Origin: Clostridia bacterium
GTDB taxonomy: Bacteria > Bacillota > Clostridia > TANB77 > CAG-508
Assembly: GCA_022799935.1 (NCBI GenBank)
Contig: JAAWPK010000009.1
Coordinates: 1 to 40,973 of the forward strand
Direction of reading: 5' to 3'
Length of the DNA stretch: 40,973 nt
Shown: positions 10,061-20,414 of the stretch, piece after piece
How positions within the stretch are numbered: the first letter of the stretch is position 1
Layout of the letters: the number at the start of each line of letters is the position of its first letter
Notes under the pieces: generated by a model
Told to the model about the DNA's origin: nothing
Databases searched by the model: none
What the model saw: the letters and a program-made list of their open reading frames with translations, nothing else
Program-made: the position numbers and the translations under genes

Positions 10061-12538
10061 ATGGCAAGGTTAAATGAAAGAAAATTAGATGAAATATTAG
10101 ATCATGTAGGTGTAAGTTTATCAGGCGAAGACATAAAGATTATTTTAAGAGGTAATATAGAGGCAATGGAACTACTACAAAAGATGAATAGAAGAAATCG
10201 TATAGAAAGCAAGGATGAATTAGACTTGTATGAAAGAAATGTACAAGCTGTAAGAGCAGTTTTGAAGTTGTTTGAAAATGAAATAGATAAATCTGCTTTA
10301 GTTATTTTGTCAGTATATAATTGTCAAGCACAGATTGAAAGAAATCGCGGAAGAATTGATAAATTTGAATTAGAAGTATTAGAACAATATGTAAAAAGAG
10401 GAATTAAGCTTTTAGGAAAGGAAGAGTTTGAAGTAATTATTCAAGAATATGATTCAGAAACTAATTTTGCAAATGGAATCAAAGTTATTAATTCTTTAGA
10501 ACTAGTAAAGTGTATCAAAAGTGGAAGAAGATTAGAGTCACTATTTAAACCTGGGAAAGCTAAGTCAGAAAAATTAGCAAAAGTAGAAAAAGCTATAGGA
10601 CTTGAAAATGTAGTTCAAAATTTAAATCTAATTGATATACTAGATATAGTATGTAAAAATCCAGAGGTAGGTAAAAGTATTACAAGTCAAATAGCTTGGA
10701 ATGCTACTAACGAATACTCAGAAGCTCATCCAGAAATTGATAAAGAAGCTTTATTTGGGGATAAAGAATTACCAGAAGAAATAAATCAAGATATAAAAAA
10801 TTATCCTGCATATAAAAGAAATATGGCTAATCAAATAAGAAGCTGTTGCCAATATATAGATATTGATAAATTACTTCTTTTAGCTGCCTTTAGATTTATT
10901 GATATATTAGAAAATGATGAAAATAGGGAGATAAGAGTAAAAACAAAGAATGGTAATGATAATAAAGAAAAAGATAATTCGGAAAGCTTAGGTATAATAA
11001 AACTAATATTAGAAAAATTATTTGACTTAATACAAGAAGGAACGGTTGTAAATAACATTGCTAGTATAAATGGTATTATAGAAGAATATTCAAAAGAAAG
11101 TTTAAAAAAGGATAAAGAGAGATTTGTAATTGAAGAGGAAAAAGACCCAAATACAGGAGAAGTAGAAAGAAAAGTAAGATATATAAGAACAATTGAAATA
11201 GAAGAGACAAAGAAAAGGCTTTTATCAGGAGAGGAAACATTTAATAGTGTAGATATAAATGTTGCCGGATTTATTTGGCTTGATGAAAATGATTTTGCAA
11301 GAATTATAGAAGCTTCAGAAGATAATCTAGCTTTCTTAATAGCAAATAATATTATTCCAAATAGTGATGTAGAAGTTTCATTATATATAAGAGGAAATTG
11401 TTCAATAGAATTGTTTTCGCTTATATTAGAAAAGAAATTATTAACATCAGATGGGATTCTAAGTCTTTTTGAGAGAAGAATAATTGGTATAGAACATATT
11501 GAACAAATAAAGGATAGAGATCTTTTAAGTGGGATAGATGTTTTTGATAGTATAAATAAATTATGTATTGAAATGCAAAATGGAGATGAGGATAATCTTT
11601 CAAAAGGCATAGAAGAGTTTAGTAGAATGGCTTATCTTTATAAAGTGCTAAAGATAGATGGAAAAAGTGAAGAAGAAGTTCAAAGAAATTCTTTGGAGTT
11701 AATAAATTCATTTGAAGACAATTTAAGTAGTGAAATATTAGAAAGACTATACCAATTTGGAATAATAACTCTTGAAGTTGCAGCTGATTGGGGTGTAGAC
11801 TTAAAAAATATGTTATCAAAAGGAGATATAAAACCAACAGATTTAAAAAGACTGTATGGTAAAGAAATAATACAAATCCATGAAATTAGAGATGTAATAA
11901 GAAATGGAAATCTACATTATGAAGAAAAATTAGATTTAATTTATAGTACTTTTGATGGAGAAAGTGAAGAAGAATACAGGATAAGAGAAGAGCTAATACA
12001 ATTGTTGGAAGGGGGAGAAAGTTATAGAGGAGAAAGCAAACAAACAGAGAGTAAAAGGAGAAGAAGAAGTGGAGTTAAATCAAAAGAGTTTATAACTGAT
12101 CCACATGCAAGATGGAAGCTAATCTCTTTACTAGACAAAGACTATTCTAAGAAATTTCTTCCAAAGGGAAAAGAAATTGTAGATGGGCATAGAGTTTTCT
12201 TGATGCCAAATTTAAGTAGTGTTGTTATAGAAAGAATGCATGAAAAGAGACGAGGAAAGAAAGTAAATGCTTACGGAAGTGCAACATACATAATGGAAAT
12301 AGAAGAATTTTTTAAGAACATAGATAATGTAATAGTCAATGGTGCCATAAATAGAACTGCTCTAAGAGAACTTGCAGAAAATGAAGACGCTACTAAAATA
12401 GTGCATAGTAAGGGTTGGGGAGAAAGTATAAAAAGATATTTTGAAATAGACGAAGAAAATGAAAGATATTCTAAAGAAGAAATTGAGGAAATAAATAAGG
12501 CTATTGCAAGTGTTGGAAATTCAAGAAGGGAAAGATAA
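10061..12538 (+). CDS. large uncharacterised protein
   Basis: Long ORF with GGAGG RBS before ATG at 10061; no family recognised. Confidence 0.8.
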   Translation: MARLNERKLDEILDHVGVSLSGEDIKIILRGNIEAMELLQKMNRRNRIESKDELDLYERNVQAVRAVLKLFENEIDKSALVILSVYNCQAQIERNRGRIDKFELEVLEQYVKRGIKLLGKEEFEVIIQEYDSETNFANGIKVINSLELVKCIKSGRRLESLFKPGKAKSEKLAKVEKAIGLENVVQNLNLIDILDIVCKNPEVGKSITSQIAWNATNEYSEAHPEIDKEALFGDKELPEEINQDIKNYPAYKRNMANQIRSCCQYIDIDKLLLLAAFRFIDILENDENREIRVKTKNGNDNKEKDNSESLGIIKLILEKLFDLIQEGTVVNNIASINGIIEEYSKESLKKDKERFVIEEEKDPNTGEVERKVRYIRTIEIEETKKRLLSGEETFNSVDINVAGFIWLDENDFARIIEASEDNLAFLIANNIIPNSDVEVSLYIRGNCSIELFSLILEKKLLTSDGILSLFERRIIGIEHIEQIKDRDLLSGIDVFDSINKLCIEMQNGDEDNLSKGIEEFSRMAYLYKVLKIDGKSEEEVQRNSLELINSFEDNLSSEILERLYQFGIITLEVAADWGVDLKNMLSKGDIKPTDLKRLYGKEIIQIHEIRDVIRNGNLHYEEKLDLIYSTFDGESEEEYRIREELIQLLEGGESYRGESKQTESKRRRRSGVKSKEFITDPHARWKLISLLDKDYSKKFLPKGKEIVDGHRVFLMPNLSSVVIERMHEKRRGKKVNAYGSATYIMEIEEFFKNIDNVIVNGAINRTALRELAENEDATKIVHSKGWGESIKRYFEIDEENERYSKEEIEEINKAIASVGNSRRER

Positions 12539-12586
12539 AATAATTTGTAAAAAACTAGTATTAATTGATTAGAGAAACTAGATTGA

Positions 12587-13369
12587 ATGGAGATTGAAAT
12601 GGAAAAAAACTTGTGTAATGCAATGTTAAGTAGCATACAAAAAGAGATAAAGAATTCGTCAGAAAAAATAGAAATTTTAAGAGAAATAGATTTTAAATAT
12701 TGTAAATTAAATGTAGAAGTATCTAAATTTATACGAATAATAGAAGAATATAAAGAAATAGACATAAAAAAAGAAAATAAACAATTTACAATATATTGCA
12801 ATGGAAACCCATATATTGTCTTGAATTTAGCGATAATTGCAATAAAAAGTAATAGTAGTATTAAAATTAATATAGATGATACTATGCTAGGCGTAAATAA
12901 GCTAATTCTAGAGATCATAAATAGAATAATTAAACAAAATCAAATGCAAATTGAGATTGAGATTATCAAAAAAATAAATAACGAAGAAAATATAATTTGT
13001 ATAGATAGAGTAAATGAATTTAATATATTAAAAAGAGAAAAAAGAAATATTAGATTTATTCCATATGAAAGTATTGATATATATTCAGATAGCGAAGAGT
13101 TTGAAGAACTATTTGAGAAAGTATATGAATATGCAATAAGTATGAATATAAGTATAGATATATTTGATGAAGAAGGAATAGAAGGATTATTTAAATATGG
13201 CAAGGGTAAAAGAAAAGTTATTTTTACAAAAAATAAAGAATATTTAGACAAATATAAAGAAAAGAATATTTTTATAAATGAAAATCCATTTAAAGAGGAG
13301 AAATTAGTATTTGATGTGCAACTAATAAACGAAATTATTGGTGAAGTAAATGTAGAAGTAGTATACTAA
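12587..13369 (+). CDS. hypothetical protein
   Basis: 260 aa ORF downstream of and co-oriented with the 838 aa gene. Confidence 0.6.
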   Translation: MEIEMEKNLCNAMLSSIQKEIKNSSEKIEILREIDFKYCKLNVEVSKFIRIIEEYKEIDIKKENKQFTIYCNGNPYIVLNLAIIAIKSNSSIKINIDDTMLGVNKLILEIINRIIKQNQMQIEIEIIKKINNEENIICIDRVNEFNILKREKRNIRFIPYESIDIYSDSEEFEELFEKVYEYAISMNISIDIFDEEGIEGLFKYGKGKRKVIFTKNKEYLDKYKEKNIFINENPFKEEKLVFDVQLINEIIGEVNVEVVY

Positions 13370-13446
13370 TTAATTTACAAAAGGACAAAATTATGGTATA
13401 ATATAAGTGTATTAGTAAAAACTTCTTTAGAAAGGAGGACAAACAA

Positions 13447-13647
13447 ATGTGGATGGCATTAATTATTGTCTTAATTATTTGCTATACGCTTTGGCGGTTG
13501 TGCAGGGCTATTGCAAGACCGATAATGATTTTTGTACGCGAAATGGTCTTGGACTTGTTCATGACAACTGGAATGTCCAGAATGGCCGCAGAGGCGCTAC
13601 TTTCACTGATAGCTATTGTAGTTATCTTGATAGTGGTGTTTAACTGA
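13447..13647 (+). CDS. small membrane protein
   Basis: AAAGGAGG RBS; 66 aa with hydrophobic ends. Composition is more GC-rich than the surroundings. Confidence 0.5.
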   Translation: MWMALIIVLIICYTLWRLCRAIARPIMIFVREMVLDLFMTTGMSRMAAEALLSLIAIVVILIVVFN

Positions 13648-13655
13648 GGTCGCAG

Positions 13656-13701
13656 AATGATGGCTGTTTTACATTTGTTTGTAAAATGGCTATCATTTTT
13701 T
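13656..13701 (+). terminator. Rho-independent terminator
   Basis: AATGATGGCTGTTTTAC...GTAAAATGGCTATCATTTTTT. Confidence 0.7.
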
Positions 13702-14006
13702 GATAGGTTAATATCGATGTAACTAAAGTTTAAGGAATTAATATACATGTAAAAAAACAAAATGACAAAACTATATAGAGATATGGAAGAGCAAATTGTT
13801 TAAGTATATGAATAATTTTATAGAATGAGTAAGATTTTTATTTATAACAATAACTTACAATATATAATGGGATGATAGTAAGTTGAATTTATCTGTTTTT
13901 TATTATATAATTGTAACAAAAATTTATCTTTCTTTATTATGTATTTAGACATATTTTATTATAAATTATAGTAAAGTAAATATAAAATAAAAAGCGAGGT
14001 GAGTTT

Positions 14007-14300
14007 ATGATAAAGAAAATAATATTAGGAGTTGTTTTACTAATAGTTATATTATCTAGTGTAGTATTAGCTAATTCAAGTATGCAAGAAGATTCAAGAA
14101 GAAATAATGTTAATTGCAATAATAATTGTGTATATAACGAGAATTGTGTAAAAGAAAATTGTATTATGACAGAAAAATGCATAAATAATAATTGTATAAA
14201 TCAAAATTGCGATGGTACAAGAAAACAACAAAGAAATCAAAATTGCAGCAATCAAAATAAAAATTGGACACAAAGACAATGTAAAAGAATGTGCCATTAG
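14007..14300 (+). CDS. small secreted Cys/Asn-rich protein
   Basis: Signal peptide-like N-terminus, then about a dozen Cys in NC-rich repeats. Confidence 0.6.
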   Translation: MIKKIILGVVLLIVILSSVVLANSSMQEDSRRNNVNCNNNCVYNENCVKENCIMTEKCINNNCINQNCDGTRKQQRNQNCSNQNKNWTQRQCKRMCH

Positions 14301-14336
14301 CAATACAAGTTATATCAAAATATAATAATGTAAATT

Positions 14337-14378
14337 GAGATGTTTTTCCTTTATGCCATTACACGAGGGTTCGTATAA
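14337..14378 (+). repeat. Left copy of a direct repeat (42 bp identical core)
   Basis: GAGATGTTTTTCCTTTATGCCATTACACGAGGGTTCGTATAA, repeated at 15782-15823. Confidence 0.85.
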
Positions 14379-14538
14379 GGCTTATATGGTGAACCACAAC
14401 TTTGCAAATACGAACCTTGACTTTTTGTAAAATCAACCACAATTAAACCTTGCATAAAAATTTTAATTAAAATAATTTAATATTTGAATAAGATGTGGTA
14501 TAATATAAATGTAAACAAAACTTATAAAATAAGGAGAT

Positions 14539-14796
14539 ATGATTATGACTAATCAAAAACAAGAGTTATACAATGTTATTGAAGATTTACCTGAGGAACT
14601 TTCTAATAAAGTTATTGACTATGTAGAATATCTTAAGTTTTCATATATTATTAGCAATGCTCCAAAGGAATTAATTATAAAGAACAAAGAAGATTTAAAG
14701 AAAAAAGTAAAAGAAGGAATACAAGATACAGATAATGGAAATGTATGTGGCATAGATGAAGCCTTTGCAGAAGTTAAAGAAATATTAGCAAATTAA
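14539..14796 (+). CDS. antitoxin-like protein of a ParE/RelE-type module
   Basis: LYNVIEDLPEELSNKVIDYVEYLKF; immediately precedes a RelE/ParE-like toxin. Confidence 0.6.
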   Translation: MIMTNQKQELYNVIEDLPEELSNKVIDYVEYLKFSYIISNAPKELIIKNKEDLKKKVKEGIQDTDNGNVCGIDEAFAEVKEILAN

Positions 14797-14812
14797 ACAG
14801 GAGGACATATTA

Positions 14813-15127
14813 TTGGACAAATATAAAATACAATTATCTATAAAAGCAAAAAATGATATTAAAAATATAGTTAGATATATAAAAGATGAATTATTAGAAC
14901 CATCAATTGCTGAAAAATATGCAAATTTAATAGAAAAAGAGCTTAAAAGTTTAGAACACTGTCCACAGAAATTTTCCATTATTGATAAGGAAATAATAGG
15001 TAGTGATAATATTAGAAAATTAATCATAAAGAATTATATTGCTTTTTATAGAATCAATGAGAAAGAAAAAATAGTAAATGTAGAAAGAGTGCTATATGGT
15101 AGCTCAAATTGGATAGAAAAACTATAA
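14813..15127 (+). CDS. RelE/ParE-family toxin
   Basis: YKIQLSIKAKNDIKNIVRYIKDEL...KLIIKNYIAFYRINEKEKIVNVERVLYGSSNW. Confidence 0.8.
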   Translation: MDKYKIQLSIKAKNDIKNIVRYIKDELLEPSIAEKYANLIEKELKSLEHCPQKFSIIDKEIIGSDNIRKLIIKNYIAFYRINEKEKIVNVERVLYGSSNWIEKL

Positions 15128-15185
15128 CCAATAGTATTTAGAAAGAGTAATAAGTAAATATTAAATTTAAAGTATGGAGAAATAT

Positions 15186-15729
15186 ATGTTTGATAAGGAT
15201 AAAGAAAAAGAATATTTTGGGCAAGAATTTGTAGATAAAATTTATTCAATTTTTAATGCTCAAAGTGATTTAAATTTTATATTTACATGGAACTATAACA
15301 CAAGATGATGCAGAAGAAATTTTGAAATCTGGATTACAATGTGATTATCCAGAAATGTGTTATACAGCTGAATTAGTAACTCAAAAAGATAAATTACTTT
15401 TTGATAAATTTAGAAGTTGGCTACATTGGGATAGAAAATATTTAGTTATGATAGCACTTTCTAAATTAACTGGTAAAGGAGGATTACCAGTTTGGATAGA
15501 AGATAGTCAAAGAGGTTTTATACTAAGTCCAGAATTCATTTTAGGATATATTAATGTAAATGATAAAGCCTTTGTTGACAATCCAGTATATAAGAAAAAG
15601 AATGAGGAAGATTATTTGAAATTAACCCAAGTTCAGGATAGAAGTTATGAAGTTGGAACAGGAAAGTTATTAGAAATCACAATGCCACCAGATGAAATTG
15701 AATTTTATGATAGTGATTTAGAATTATGA
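15186..15729 (+). pseudogene. uncharacterised ORF interrupted by a frame change near 15287
   Basis: MFDKDKEKEYFGQEFVDKIYSIFNAQSDLNFIFT, then a frame change to GTITQDDAEEILKSGLQCDYPEMCYTAELVTQ... Confidence 0.45.
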
Positions 15730-15750
15730 ATTTTAGAATGAATAAAATAT

Positions 15751-15793
15751 AAAAACATCTCAAAATACAATAATGTAAAATGAGATGTTTTTC
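15751..15793. terminator. Terminator hairpin overlapping the right repeat
   Basis: AAAAACATCTCA...TGAGATGTTTTT. Confidence 0.6.
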
Positions 15794-15823
15794 CTTTATG
15801 CCATTACACGAGGGTTCGTATAA
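15782..15823 (+). repeat. Right copy of the direct repeat, adjacent to the tRNA-Arg 3' end
   Basis: Identical 42 bp core to 14337-14378. Confidence 0.85.
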
Positions 15824-15831
15824 TGAGGTTT

Positions 15832-15908
<77 letters not shown>

Positions 15909-16090
15909 AAATTTAATGCTTAAATATAATATCATAAAAAGTATATATTGTCAATGCATTTTACAAAAAATATATAAATCGATCAAATTATGGTTTCCGT
16001 AAAGAAAATGTAAATTTTGTGTGAAAATATTGAAATACATTTTTATAAGTGATAAGATTATAACGATTATGATAAAAGGAGGAAAAATCG

Positions 16091-17131
16091 TTGATTAAAG
16101 TAGAGAACATTACTAAAAAATATGGTAATTATACTGCTGTTGACAACATGAGCTTCAAAATAGAAGAAGGAGAAATTGTTGGATTTTTGGGACCAAATGG
16201 TGCCGGAAAAACTACAACAATGAGTATGATTACAGGTTTTATAGAACCAACTAGCGGACATGTTGAAATAAATGGTTATAATGTTAGTAAAAAAGCTAAG
16301 AAAGCTAAAAGAGAGATTGGATATATGCCAGAAACAACACCTTTATATAATGAATTAACACCTAAAGAATTTGTAGGATACATGTCAGAACTAAAAGGTG
16401 TTTCAAAGAAAGAAAAGAAAGCAGAAATAGAAAGAGTTTTAAAAGCAGTAGGTATAGAAGAAGTACAAAATAAACTAATAAGAAATCTTTCTAGAGGATT
16501 TAAACAAAGAGTTAGCTTAGCTGGTGCACTTGTAGGGAATCCAAAGGTTTTAATTTTAGATGAACCAACAGTAGGACTTGATCCTAAACAAGTTACTCAA
16601 ATAAGGAGTTTGATAAAATCTTTAGGTAAAGATCATACCGTAATATTAAGTTCACATATACTATCTGAGGTAAGTCAAATTTGCCAAAAGGTAATTATTA
16701 TAAATAAAGGTAAAGTAGTTGCAATAGATACTCCTGAAAATCTTGAAAATAAAACTAATAGTGGAAATGTGTTAATTGTTACAGTTGAAGATCCAGAAAA
16801 TAAAATAGAAGAAACTGTAAAAGAAATGCAAAATATACAAGAATTGAAATTATTAAAAAATCTTCCTGATGGAACAAAACAATATAGTATTTCATCAAAA
16901 GGTGAAAAGGATATGAGAAAAGATGTATTTTCACTATTTGCAAAAAATGGAATAACTATATTTGAACTAAAAAAAGCAGAAACTACACTTGAAGAGGCTT
17001 TTATAAATTTAATAGATAATCAAAAAAATGAAAAACCTAAGACAAAAGAAGAAATAAAGAAAGAAAAGAGAGAGAGAAAAGAAAAGAGTAAACAAGAAAA
17101 GCTTAAGAAAAAAGAAGGAGGGGATAAATAA
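16091..17131 (+). CDS. ABC transporter ATP-binding protein (GldA/CcmA-like)
   Basis: Walker A GPNGAGKTT, signature LSRGFKQRVSLAGAL, Walker B VLILDEPT; likely TTG start. Confidence 0.9.
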   Translation: MIKVENITKKYGNYTAVDNMSFKIEEGEIVGFLGPNGAGKTTTMSMITGFIEPTSGHVEINGYNVSKKAKKAKREIGYMPETTPLYNELTPKEFVGYMSELKGVSKKEKKAEIERVLKAVGIEEVQNKLIRNLSRGFKQRVSLAGALVGNPKVLILDEPTVGLDPKQVTQIRSLIKSLGKDHTVILSSHILSEVSQICQKVIIINKGKVVAIDTPENLENKTNSGNVLIVTVEDPENKIEETVKEMQNIQELKLLKNLPDGTKQYSISSKGEKDMRKDVFSLFAKNGITIFELKKAETTLEEAFINLIDNQKNEKPKTKEEIKKEKRERKEKSKQEKLKKKEGGDK

Positions 17132-17817
17132 TGTGGGCAATAATAAAAAAGGAAGTTAAAACATACTTTTTATCTCCAATAGGATATGTATTTATAGGTG
17201 CATTTTTACTTATGTCTAGTTTTTTCTTTTATCTATATACATTCCAGTATGGAAGTGTTGAGTATTCAAGTTTATTTTATTATACTACTGAATTATTAAC
17301 ATTTACAGTTGCTCTTCTTACAATGGGAATGTTTGCGGGAGAAAGAAAAAATGGAACTGAAACACTTTTACTTACATCTTCAAGAAGTATTACAGGAATT
17401 GTAATTGGAAAATTTTTAGCTGCATTAGTTGTAATTTTAATTACTGAAGTATTTTCATTAATGTATTATGCTATACTTTGTTTCTTTGCTGGAGAAATTA
17501 CAGGTGTATCTACAACGATAACTACATTAATAGGATTTATATTACTTTCGATGTCTTATATATCATTTGGAATGTTTATATCAAGTTTAACAGAAAACCA
17601 GATAATTGCAGGTGTGGCAACAATAGTCCTTTTACTTGTAAGTTGGTTTATACCAAACTTATCTAGTAGTCTTTTTATACTATCACCAATTAACCTGTTC
17701 CAAAAATTTCCAGAAGGTATGATAGCAGTTGGAGAAACTATTACTTTATTATTACAAACACTAATGTTTATAGTACTTACAATAATTATAATGCAAAGAA
17801 GAAAGAACTTAAAATAA
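17131..17817 (+). CDS. ABC transporter permease (GldF-like)
   Basis: MWAIIKKEVKTYFLSPIGYVFIGAF...; multiple TM segments; follows the ATPase. Confidence 0.85.
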   Translation: MWAIIKKEVKTYFLSPIGYVFIGAFLLMSSFFFYLYTFQYGSVEYSSLFYYTTELLTFTVALLTMGMFAGERKNGTETLLLTSSRSITGIVIGKFLAALVVILITEVFSLMYYAILCFFAGEITGVSTTITTLIGFILLSMSYISFGMFISSLTENQIIAGVATIVLLLVSWFIPNLSSSLFILSPINLFQKFPEGMIAVGETITLLLQTLMFIVLTIIIMQRRKNLK

Positions 17818-17835
17818 AGGGGTGAGAAATTTAAA

Positions 17836-19299
17836 GTGAAAAAATTAAGAAAAATATTAGAAATCTTAAAACTAAAATGGTTAAGAGAAACAACTCTTAC
17901 AATCTTACTTATTGCAATAATTATAGCAATATTTGTTGGAATTAATATAGGAGTGAACGCATGGGATCCACAGGATATAGATTTAACAAAAGAAAAGTTA
18001 TATACTTTAACAGATGAATCTAAAACAGAGGTGTCAAAAATACCTGATACAGATAAAATAAAAATATATTTATTTGATGTTGAAGAGAATACTAGTATAG
18101 TAGATTTAACAAAACAATATGCAAGAGTCAATGAAAATATAGAAGTATCGGTAGTGTCAACAAGTGAGAGACTTGACTTAGTATCTAAATATGAAGTAGC
18201 AAAGAATTCAAATAGTATATTAATAGTATGTGGAGACAAACATAAGTTGTTAACTTATTATGATTTATTTACTTATGATTACAATACAGGAAATTCTATT
18301 GATATAACCGAACAAAGACTTACAAATAGCATAATTGCGGTATCATCAATTGGAGAAGCAACACCAATATATATTTTAACAGGACATGGAGAATATACAA
18401 AAGAAACTCAATTAATGTCAATGAATACATATCTAGAACTTGAGAATTATGTATTAAAAAGCTTAGATTTACTTGTGAGCGAGAAAATTCCTGATGATTG
18501 TTCTACACTTATAATTTCTACACCTAATAAAGATTTTACAGAAGTAGAAGCGGAAAAAATAAAAGAGTATATAAATAGAGGTGGAAACATTCTTTGGATG
18601 AATGATACTCTTATTGCTCAAGAAGATTTTCCAAATATAAATAAGATATTAGATATGTATGGAGTAGCAATAGAAAAAGATGGAATAGTAATTGAACAAG
18701 ACCCATCTAAAATGGTAATGCAAACACCAGATTTAATTTTACCTATTATAGAGAATTCTACTTTAGTAGGAGATCTTGCACAAGAAGGAACAGTAATGCT
18801 TCTTGACACAGGAAAATTAAAATTTGTAGATAGTGATAAGCTTTCAGAATTAGGAGTTGTAAAAACAGATATACTTACAACAGGAGAAAAGTCTTTTTAT
18901 AGAAGAGATTTATCAATACCAAATGCTGCACCAGTAGAAGGGGAAGAAATAGGAAAACAAGTAGTTGGAGCACTTCTTGAGAAAACTATAGAAGAAGAAA
19001 AAATATCTAAATTAGTTATTTATGCAAATAATTTATTTGCCACAGATCAACAAATACCAATAGGACAACAAATAATATCTGCAGTATATTTTTATAATAA
19101 TTTAGATTTAGTATTAAATTCAGTAGCATATGTATCAGAAAAAGAAGATGCAATAACTGTTAGAAAAAATGTAGAGACAACTTATTATACAGCAACAGAA
19201 ACACAAGATAAAGTAATAAAAGCTATTATATTTGGTTTACCTGTTTTAATAGTACTTGTTGGAATAGTTGTATGGCAACTAAGAAGAAGAAAAAAATAA
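17836..19299 (+). CDS. GldG-like ABC-associated substrate-binding/auxiliary protein
   Basis: TM, then LTKEKLYTLTDESKTEVSKI, ILTGHGE and a C-terminal TM; GTG start. Confidence 0.85.
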   Translation: MKKLRKILEILKLKWLRETTLTILLIAIIIAIFVGINIGVNAWDPQDIDLTKEKLYTLTDESKTEVSKIPDTDKIKIYLFDVEENTSIVDLTKQYARVNENIEVSVVSTSERLDLVSKYEVAKNSNSILIVCGDKHKLLTYYDLFTYDYNTGNSIDITEQRLTNSIIAVSSIGEATPIYILTGHGEYTKETQLMSMNTYLELENYVLKSLDLLVSEKIPDDCSTLIISTPNKDFTEVEAEKIKEYINRGGNILWMNDTLIAQEDFPNINKILDMYGVAIEKDGIVIEQDPSKMVMQTPDLILPIIENSTLVGDLAQEGTVMLLDTGKLKFVDSDKLSELGVVKTDILTTGEKSFYRRDLSIPNAAPVEGEEIGKQVVGALLEKTIEEEKISKLVIYANNLFATDQQIPIGQQIISAVYFYNNLDLVLNSVAYVSEKEDAITVRKNVETTYYTATETQDKVIKAIIFGLPVLIVLVGIVVWQLRRRKK

Positions 19300-19350
19300 A
19301 ATATAAATAAAAATAAAAACTTCTCATAGAATATTATGAGGAGTTTTTTT

Positions 19351-20365
19351 ATGAAGATATTAAGTTGTATTTTTGTGATAATAGGAATAATAATAGGTGC
19401 AGGATTTGCATCAGGAAAAGAAATCTACACATTCTTTTTTGTTTATGGAAAAAATGGTATAATAGGAATAATTATATCATCTTTTTTAATTGGGTATACT
19501 ATATATAAATCATTAAAGATAATTAGAGAATATGAAATAAATAATTATGATGAATTATTAAAGAAAGTAATAATTAAAAAGTATAAAAATATAAGTATAG
19601 AAAAAGTATTAATTACTATAATAAATATTTTTTTATTAATAACATTTTTTGTAATGTGTGCAGGATTTACTGCATATTTTAAACAGGAATTTGGTATAAA
19701 TGAAATTTATACAAGTATACTAATTGCTTGTTTAAATTATTTTGTATTAAGTAAAAATACAAAAGGAATAATAGGACTTAATACAATTTTAATACCAGTT
19801 ATAATAATATTGCTAAGTATTTTTATGGTTAAAGATATATCTAGTGGGGTTGAAACAATTGAGCAACTTATAACTTCTAATGCATGGCTTCCAAAAGCAG
19901 TACTTTATGCAAGTTATAATTCTATAACATTGATTTCAATGTTGATACCGATGAAAAAATATATAAGAGATAAAAAGGATATAATAAAAGTTGCAATTTC
20001 TACAACTATTATTATCATTTTGCTTGCAAGCATTATATTTATAATGATAAATAATATAAATACAGATATAAGTAAAATAGAATTACCAGCAGTTTTTGCA
20101 AGTCGGAACTTTTGGATCAGTATATAGATATTTATATGGAGTAATAATACTTGGTGCAATAGTCACAACAGCAGTATCTTCTGGATTTGGATTTTTAAAT
20201 AATGTATCAAAAAATAAAATACAATACAAAAGGAATAATGCTATAATATGTTGTATGTCAATATTTATTTCATTTTTAGGATTTTCAAACTTAGTTAATC
20301 ATATATATCCAATATTTGGATTTTTAGGACTTATACAGTTAATTTTAATATTAAAATGTAAATAA
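19351..20365 (+). CDS. YkvI-like membrane protein, requiring a +1 shift at CGGA 20104-20107
   Basis: MKILSCIFVIIGIIIGAGFASGKEIYTFF...AVFAS-[C]GGA-TFGSVYRYLYGVIILGAIVTTAVSSGFGFLNN; 1015-1 nt = 338 codons. Confidence 0.8.
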
Positions 20366-20414
20366 TCTTGTATTAATTTATAAAATATTATAAAATTAGT
20401 ATACAAAAGGTAAA

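Noticed and set aside
10831-11837. Long antisense ORFs opposite the 838 aa gene (259 aa and 72 aa) and similar shadows elsewhere (for example 12271-12918, 17556-18239, 30590-31222)
   Set aside because: Low-complexity Ser/Ile/Leu/Phe-rich shadow translations of AT-rich genes, without RBS or recognisable domains.
7376-12275. Other CGGA occurrences (7376 AGC-GGA, 10347 CGC-GGA, 10980 TCG-GAA, 11267 GCC-GGA, 12265 TAC-GGA)
   Set aside because: CGG is not in frame there and the proteins read through normally.
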